A DNA stretch of 10,580 nucleotides from NCBI GenBank assembly GCA_037142875.1, contig JBAWZV010000020.1, forward strand, positions 1 through 10,580. Reading direction: 5' to 3'. Made by a program: the position numbers and the translations under genes. The notes below the pieces were generated by a model, which saw only the letters and a list, made by a program, of their open reading frames with translations, did not search any database and had not been told where the DNA came from. The stretch is from PALSA-600 sp037142875 (GTDB lineage: Bacteria > Actinomycetota > Thermoleophilia > Gaiellales > Gaiellaceae). How positions within the stretch are numbered: position 1 is the stretch's first letter; every line of letters begins with the position of its first letter. Below are positions 6,335 to 10,580 of the stretch, piece after piece.

Positions 6335-7162
6335 TCAGACCACATTGAACTCGTGCTTCTTGCCGGCCCCCGACGTGACGTACCAGCGACCCGCCTTCAA
6401 CGTCACGATGGCGGCCTTCGTCCCGACGAAGGCCGAGCCCGTGAGTTCCCTCGACGACCCCTTCGCCGTCGTCAGGGAGAGGCCGCGCTTCGTGCTGCGA
6501 TCGGTGATCGAGAAGCGGTAGCGCCCGGCACGTAGCGTCGAGACGGACTTGCCCTTCGTCGTCAGGGTGACCGAGCCGTTCGCACCGAGAGTTCCCGCGA
6601 CCGTGCCGTGGAGCGTCGCTGCGAGCGCCGACCCAACGACATCCTGCTGGGTCGAGCCCTTGCCGGTCGTTGCACCGTAGGGACTCGCGGGAGCCGTGGG
6701 TGTACCGGAGGCAAGCGTCGAGAACGTCGTGCGGGTCACCGACGGCTGGTTGAGGTCCTGGGCCGTGTAGGTCGCGTTCGGCTTGAAGTACGTCCCGGGG
6801 AGCTCGTAGCTCGCGTCGCAGCCGAAGTCAAGCGTCGTCGCAAGGTTGACCCCGGGGCCGGCGAGCTGGAACTGCACGTAGCCCTTGCAGCCCGTGAAGT
6901 CGGTCGCCGAGTACTGGTTGTCAACCAGCTTGAACATGACCGGCGTACTCACGACGACCTGGTAGGTGCCCGGCGCGATCGACGTCACCTTGTTCCCGGA
7001 GTCATCCACGAGAGAGAACTGGCAGTTCATGGTGTAGACGGCGTAGAGCGACGGGACACCGCTCGGAGTCGAGGCGCCGGCCGACGGCGCGAAGACCGCC
7101 GCCGCACCCGTGACAAGCATGGCGCCGAGGGCGCACCAACGCCGGCCTCGCGTCACACTCAC
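6335..7162 (-). CDS. Secreted two-domain protein, paralog A of three
   Basis: This 275-residue exported protein of unknown function has a signal peptide spanning residues 1-30 (basic start, hydrophobic core, PSAGA end). Domain 1 (about 38-118) contains LYAVYTMNCQFSLVDDSG, IAPGTYQVVV and QFQLAGPGVNLATTLDFGC, with cysteines at 47, 92 and 115. A linker with TYTAQDLNQPSVTRTTF (131-147) and a Ser/Thr/Gly stretch follows. Domain 2 (about 196-275) has KGKSVSTLRAGRYRFSITD and FVGTKAAIVTLKAGRW. Both domains have the shape of cupredoxin-like beta-sandwiches common in secreted actinobacterial proteins (xGKxVTxLxxGxY, LTGPGV, TVTLKxGxW) but without a His/Cys/Met copper site. The start is GTG 7162 with a GGGAGA site; the longer frame to 7363 runs into the neighbouring gene and is not credible. 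It is the most downstream copy and the closest to the yedE genes. Confidence 0.85.
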   Translation of the reverse strand: MSVTRGRRWCALGAMLVTGAAAVFAPSAGASTPSGVPSLYAVYTMNCQFSLVDDSGNKVTSIAPGTYQVVVSTPVMFKLVDNQYSATDFTGCKGYVQFQLAGPGVNLATTLDFGCDASYELPGTYFKPNATYTAQDLNQPSVTRTTFSTLASGTPTAPASPYGATTGKGSTQQDVVGSALAATLHGTVAGTLGANGSVTLTTKGKSVSTLRAGRYRFSITDRSTKRGLSLTTAKGSSRELTGSAFVGTKAAIVTLKAGRWYVTSGAGKKHEFNVV

Positions 7163-7189
7163 AGTCGATCTCCCGAGCTCGTCACCCGT

Positions 7190-7199
7190 CCACTGTATC
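7190..7199 (-). promoter_or_regulatory. Shared motif GATACAGTGG and possible promoter of paralog A
   Basis: On the minus strand GATACAGTGG lies 27 nt before the GTG of paralog A. The same ten bases lie 25 nt before the ATG of paralog B. The embedded TACAGT resembles a -10 hexamer, and a GAGACA (7215-7220) sits exactly 17 nt upstream as a partial -35. This would give a leader of roughly 20-25 nt. The motif could instead be an operator, or a remnant of the gene duplication. Confidence 0.4.
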
Positions 7200-7263
7200 G
7201 CCGCTCTTGCAGAATGTCTCCCCGGCAGCATCACCGCCCGCAGGACGGTCGTCCGACGCGGTA

Positions 7264-8088
7264 TCAGGACGCCACGTCGAACGTCCGGGCGACCCCGCGC
7301 CCGGAGAAGTACGTCCAGTGTCCCGGTGTGAGCGTGATGGTGACGCTGCGGTGACCAACCCATGCCCCACCAGTGAGCACCTTCTGCTTGCCCTTGCCCG
7401 ACTGGAGCGCGAAGGTCGAGTGTGGGTCGCTATCTGTCACGGACACGAGGTAGCGACCCTGTTTGAGCGTCGTGACCGGCTTGCCCTTGAACTGGAGCGC
7501 GGCAGCGCCGCCCGCACTCAGCGAGCCGCTCAGCGTGCCTCGCAGAACCGTCGCGATCTTCGAGCCGATCAGGTCGGTCGACGACACCTTGCCCCAGATC
7601 GTGGCGTACGGACTGTTCGGTACGACCGGGGTGCCAGAGGTGAGTGTCGTGAACGTGGTTCGGGTCGCTGACGGGAGGTTCAGATCCTGGGCCGTGTAGG
7701 TCGCCCCGGGCACAAACGCCATCGAGGGGAGCATGAGGTAGGCGTCACAGCCGGCGTCGAGGGTCGTGGAGAGGTTCACACCGGGGCCGGTGAGCTGAAA
7801 CTGCACCCAGCCCTTACAGCCGGTGAAGTCGCTTGCGGCCGGGTGGTCGGACGGCTCGACAAGCTTGAACATCACCGGCGTGCTGACGAACACCTGGTAG
7901 GTGCCAGGCGCAATTGCGGTGACCTTCTTGCCGGAGTCATCGACGATCGAGAACGTGCAGTTCATCGTGTACTCGACGTAGAGCGTCGGGAGCGCTCCCT
8001 GCGTACCCCGGAGCGCGGCGGCGCTTCCCACCGGCACGAGGATCGCCGCTGCCGCCACTGTTGCGAGGCGCCGTGCTGACCGCACCAT
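7264..8088 (-). CDS. Secreted two-domain protein, paralog B of three
   Basis: This 274-residue exported protein is closely related to its two neighbours. The signal peptide covers residues 1-25 (RSARRLATVAAAAILVPVGS). Domain 1 carries LPTLYVEYTMNCTFSIVDD, IAPGTYQVFVSTPVMFKLV and FQLTGPGVNLSTTLDAGC, with cysteines at 44, 91 and 114. This is the same three-cysteine pattern as paralog A. The middle has YTAQDLNLPSATRTTFTTL. Domain 2 (about 195-274) has KGKPVTTLKQGRYLVSVTD and GHRSVTITLTPGHW. I prefer ATG 8088 because GGAGGG lies 7 nt upstream; a TTG at 8091 would add one residue. It starts 39 bp after paralog C, so those two are probably co-transcribed, and is followed by a 101-bp gap to paralog A. 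Its function is unknown; a structural or binding role outside the membrane is inferred only from export. Confidence 0.86.
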   Translation of the reverse strand: MVRSARRLATVAAAAILVPVGSAAALRGTQGALPTLYVEYTMNCTFSIVDDSGKKVTAIAPGTYQVFVSTPVMFKLVEPSDHPAASDFTGCKGWVQFQLTGPGVNLSTTLDAGCDAYLMLPSMAFVPGATYTAQDLNLPSATRTTFTTLTSGTPVVPNSPYATIWGKVSSTDLIGSKIATVLRGTLSGSLSAGGAAALQFKGKPVTTLKQGRYLVSVTDSDPHSTFALQSGKGKQKVLTGGAWVGHRSVTITLTPGHWTYFSGRGVARTFDVAS

Positions 8089-8113
8089 CAAACCGCCCTC
8101 CGAAGTCGTTGTC

Positions 8114-8123
8114 CCACTGTATC
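8114..8123 (-). promoter_or_regulatory. Shared motif GATACAGTGG before paralog B
   Basis: This ten-base motif is identical to the one before paralog A. It lies 25 nt ahead of the paralog B ATG and only 4 nt after the stop codon of paralog C. The TACAGT core could act as a -10 element, but no good -35 is found at 16-18 nt. A regulator site or conserved duplication remnant is therefore as likely as a promoter. Confidence 0.35.
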
Positions 8124-8127
8124 CCCC

Positions 8128-8967
8128 TCAACCCGAGACCACGAAGGAACTCGTCTTCCCTCGCGCGGACGAGAACCTCCACTGCCCCGCCTTGAGCACG
8201 ACGGTCGTCGTGCGCGTCCCGACGTACAGGTCGCCCGTCAGGATCGTCGCTGCGCGCCCGACCATCTGGATCGCGAATCCGCTCCGCTGATCCCGGTCAC
8301 TGAGCGCAATCCGGTACCGGCCCGGCGCAAGGGCGGTGACCGGCTTCCCGGCCTTCGTGAAGGTCGTCTGGCCGCTTGCTCCTACCGTCGCCGTGAGCGT
8401 TGCCAGGATCGGAGCCGCCGCCGTTGTCGTCACCGTCTTCGATCCGACGACGTCAGTCGAGGCGGTGCCGGAGCCCGTCGAACTCCCACCGGACGACGGG
8501 CCGGAGGGCGAGGTTGGTGAGCCAGTCGCGGTCGTCGTGAAGACAGCACGCGCGACGGTCGGCTGATTCAGATCGCGCGCGGTGTAGGTGGCGCTTGGCT
8601 GAAAGGTCGCCTTGAGGATGTCCTTGTCCTCGTCACCGTCCTGGAGCGTCGTCGCAAGATCGACCCCAGACCCTGTCAGCACGAACTGCGCAGACCCCTT
8701 GCACGCGGTCATGTCATACGTCCCGGAGAGATCGATGATCGAGAAGACGACAGGGCTCGTCACCATCACCTGGTATGTCCCGGGGGCAATCAGGGTCACC
8801 ACCCTGCGGCTGTCGTCGGTGATCGAGAACGTGCAGTTCATCGCGTAGGCGACGTACAGCGTCGGCAGCACGGCCGCCCGGTTCGCGCCCTCACCGGTCG
8901 GTGAACCGACGGCGACGACGGCAGACGCCGTCGCAACGAGCGAGAGAAGCCGTGCGCGTGCTGCCAT
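8128..8967 (-). CDS. Secreted two-domain protein, paralog C of three (divergent)
   Basis: This 279-residue exported protein is homologous to paralogs A and B but the most diverged. The signal peptide is residues 1-28 (short basic start, then LLSLVATASAVVAVGS). Domain 1 has LPTLYVAYAMNCTFSITDD, IAPGTYQVMVTSPVVFSII and QFVLTGSGVDLATTL, with cysteines at 45 and 89. The third cysteine of A and B is absent: their GCDA is replaced by an acidic GDEDKD stretch (111-116). The middle holds TYTARDLNQPTVARAVFTT and a Ser/Gly/Pro linker (149-170) richer in Ser and Gly than in A and B. Domain 2 (about 200-279) has AGKPVTALAPGRYRIALSD and GTRTTTVVLKAGQW. ATG 8967 has a GGAGGT site 5 nt upstream. It is the first gene after the terminator at 9003-9036, so a promoter should lie in the 8968-9005 gap or transcription reads through. 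Its function is unknown. Confidence 0.86.
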   Translation of the reverse strand: MAARARLLSLVATASAVVAVGSPTGEGANRAAVLPTLYVAYAMNCTFSITDDSRRVVTLIAPGTYQVMVTSPVVFSIIDLSGTYDMTACKGSAQFVLTGSGVDLATTLQDGDEDKDILKATFQPSATYTARDLNQPTVARAVFTTTATGSPTSPSGPSSGGSSTGSGTASTDVVGSKTVTTTAAAPILATLTATVGASGQTTFTKAGKPVTALAPGRYRIALSDRDQRSGFAIQMVGRAATILTGDLYVGTRTTTVVLKAGQWRFSSARGKTSSFVVSG

Positions 8968-9002
8968 TGCAAACCTCCGGTCGGATCGTGCGGTGGGTAG
9001 TC

Positions 9003-9036
9003 AAAAGGGGAGGGGCCTGTCTCCAGGCCCCTCCCC
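9003..9036 (-). terminator. Strong intrinsic terminator after the molybdenum hydroxylase gene
   Basis: A perfect 13-bp GC-rich stem (arms 9007-9019 and 9024-9036, GGGGAGGGGCCTG and its complement) closes a 4-nt loop. On the minus strand it is followed by TTTT and then GA (9001-9006). It lies 31 nt after the stop of the hydroxylase gene and before paralog C. This is a textbook Rho-independent terminator, so the hydroxylase transcript ends here and the paralogs probably have their own promoter. The stem itself is symmetric, but the U-tract orients it to the minus strand. Confidence 0.9.
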
Positions 9037-9067
9037 GACGTTCACGCCATCTGTCTCGGGCCTCGCC

Positions 9068-10580
9068 CTAGAGAGAACCGGCGAGCGTGCCTCGGACTGC
9101 CGCTGCATTCATCGGTGCCTGACGGATACGTACACCCGTGGCGTCGAAGAACGCGTTCGCGACTGCCGCCGCGATCGCTGTGGTCGGCGGCTCGCCGGAG
9201 CCGGTGGCGATCCAGCCATTCGCGGCTGCGGCGGTGTTGCCCGCACTCACGTCGCTGGTCACGTCACCAGGGACGACGGTCGTGTACTTGCCCGGGTGGA
9301 CGTTGACCAACGTCAGCTTCGGGCTGTCCTTGAACCGGAGGATCGGGTACGTCACCCAGTCGAGGCTCGTGACCCGCTCCGTGTTCCACGTCGGCATCTC
9401 GTACAGCGCACGCGAGAGGCCCTGGATCGCTGAACCGCTCATCTGGTTTGTGACCAGCTGCGGGTTGATCGTGATCCCGTTGTTCTGGGCGACATAGATG
9501 TGCTTGACGACGATCTTGCCGGACTTCTTGTTGACCTCGATGTCCGCCACCATGCCGGTCTGGCTCGATGCGAACGTGCCGAAGGCGAAGCCGCGACCGG
9601 TCACGATGTTGCCGGCCTGCTTGACCGAGTTCGCAACCTTTGGCTTCCAGCCGGCCGCGATCGTTGCCGCGTCCATCGTGGCCAGCCAGCGCTGCCCGAG
9701 AAGAACGGTCCCGTCGATGTTCGACCGGCGGAACGCGACCGGGTCCGTGTTCGCCGCATACGCAAGCTCGTCAACGATCTGCTCGCTGGCGAAGTACGAC
9801 TGCGGCGCGTTTGGAGCACGGAGAGCGCTGATCTTCAGCGATCCACCGTACAGCGGCTGCGTCTTGGCATTGACCCGCCGGGCATAGCCCGTGTTGTAGA
9901 CCGCGCTGTCGGACGGGGTCGGGCCGCCGTTCCCCGGAACTGCCGCCCACGTCGCCGTGCCGAGCAGCTCCTTGGTGGTGTCGATCGTTGTACCGGCCTG
10001 TCCGTATGCGGTCCAGTCGGCGGCCACGATCTTGCCGTTGGCGTCAACGCCCATCTTGACGTCGTACATGTGCGACGGGCCGTAGCTGTCCCAGCCGTGC
10101 TGATCCCAGCGCATCCACTGCATGCGGACCGGCTTGCCGATCTTCTGGGAGATCATCGCGGCCTGCTCGGCGCACTCGCCCTGCTGACCTCCACCGAACG
10201 AGCTTGCGCCCTCGTACCAGATCACGCGAACCTGGTTGCCGTTGGCGAAGCCAAGCATGGTGGCGATGTTCGGCGGGATGCCCTGGAGCGACTGGCCCTG
10301 GACATACAGCGTTGCACTCGCCGCCTTGACATCGGCGACCGCGCAGTGCGGGCCGATCGGCACGAAGTTGTTGTAGTGGTACTTGTACGTCGCGGAGACG
10401 GTCTTGGTGGCCGTCGCCATCACGGTCGGCACGTTGCCGCTGTCTGCGGTGAAGCGTGCCGGGTTGAGCGTGTTCGTGTCCGCGGCGGACCGCATCCACG
10501 ACCAGTAGTTGCCCGATCCGGTGAACTTCGGATCGCTCTTCCACACAACCTTGAGCTGCGAGGCAGCCTGGATTGCGTCG
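9068..10580 (-). CDS. Molybdenum hydroxylase (xanthine dehydrogenase family) large subunit, partial
   Basis: This is the C-terminal ~500 residues of a molybdopterin-binding subunit of the xanthine dehydrogenase/aldehyde oxidase/CO dehydrogenase family. The gene runs off the right edge; the frame is open to 10580 with AIQAASQLKVVWKSDP there, so the start is outside the window. Visible elements are YEGASSFGGGQQGECAEQA (about 10160-10216), the FGGG cofactor loop. LRAPNAPQSYFASEQIVDEL (9764-9823) is the conserved R-x-P-x-x-x-x-x-FA-x-E-x-x-x-DEL segment. GSGEPPTTAIAAAVANAF is the active-site loop with the catalytic-base Glu at 9191-9193. The enzyme would hydroxylate an aromatic or heterocyclic substrate using water and pass electrons to Fe-S partners not seen here. 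The form resembles single-chain or IorB-like large subunits of actinobacteria. The substrate is not predictable. The position used by Glu in the common xEP motif reads IGP here. Confidence 0.93.
   Translation of the reverse strand, partial: DAIQAASQLKVVWKSDPKFTGSGNYWSWMRSAADTNTLNPARFTADSGNVPTVMATATKTVSATYKYHYNNFVPIGPHCAVADVKAASATLYVQGQSLQGIPPNIATMLGFANGNQVRVIWYEGASSFGGGQQGECAEQAAMISQKIGKPVRMQWMRWDQHGWDSYGPSHMYDVKMGVDANGKIVAADWTAYGQAGTTIDTTKELLGTATWAAVPGNGGPTPSDSAVYNTGYARRVNAKTQPLYGGSLKISALRAPNAPQSYFASEQIVDELAYAANTDPVAFRRSNIDGTVLLGQRWLATMDAATIAAGWKPKVANSVKQAGNIVTGRGFAFGTFASSQTGMVADIEVNKKSGKIVVKHIYVAQNNGITINPQLVTNQMSGSAIQGLSRALYEMPTWNTERVTSLDWVTYPILRFKDSPKLTLVNVHPGKYTTVVPGDVTSDVSAGNTAAAANGWIATGSGEPPTTAIAAAVANAFFDATGVRIRQAPMNAAAVRGTLAGSL

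Noticed and set aside
8999..9004. TTGACT on the minus strand as a -35 for paralog C
   Set aside because: No TANNNT hexamer lies 16-18 nt downstream, and the hexamer overlaps the U-tract of the terminator.

Overview
The window reads as chromosomal DNA from a high-GC Gram-positive bacterium, probably an actinobacterium. The evidence is GC-rich codons, GTG starts alongside ATG, strong AGGAGG-type ribosome sites and many secreted proteins. A deep lineage such as Thermoleophilia is my guess from the style of the secreted proteins; no rRNA or marker gene is present to test it. Almost everything is on the minus strand, so the genes are read from right to left. The only plus-strand gene is a short LuxR-type DNA-binding protein at the left end.

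Layout in order of transcription. (1) 10580-9068: the C-terminal part of a xanthine dehydrogenase/aldehyde oxidase family molybdenum hydroxylase large subunit, whose 5' end is outside the window. It is closed by a clear intrinsic terminator at 9003-9036. (2) 8967-6335: three tandem paralogous secreted proteins of about 275 residues. Each looks like two beta-sandwich domains that resemble cupredoxins but lack copper ligands. Two of the three share a 10-bp motif at the same distance before their start codons. (3) 6265-3694: a tightly coupled run with 4-nt stop/start overlaps. It holds a possible 52-residue small membrane or secreted protein, a possible 17-codon ORF, YedE split into two polypeptides, a class V cysteine desulfurase-like enzyme and a DUF3343 Se/S carrier-like protein. 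(4) 3656-442: a secreted or anchored six-Asp-box beta-propeller, a secreted PF03640-type protein with a Ser/Gly tail, and a DHA2-type MFS exporter, spaced closely enough to be co-transcribed with region 3. (5) 421-218 on the plus strand: the LuxR HTH protein, convergent with the MFS gene. No gene is seen in bases 1-217.

YedE, a cysteine desulfurase and DUF3343 together form a known genomic signature of selenium (or sulfur) delivery. In many bacteria this signature accompanies selenium-dependent molybdenum hydroxylases. Here a molybdenum hydroxylase subunit lies on the same strand about 3 kb upstream, so the simplest reading is a molybdenum hydroxylase locus with its own selenium or sulfur supply genes. 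The three secreted paralogs lie between the two modules and their role is unknown. The selenium marker selD, the TusA-like yedF and the yqeB/yqeC-type genes are not visible here, so the selenium link is an inference.
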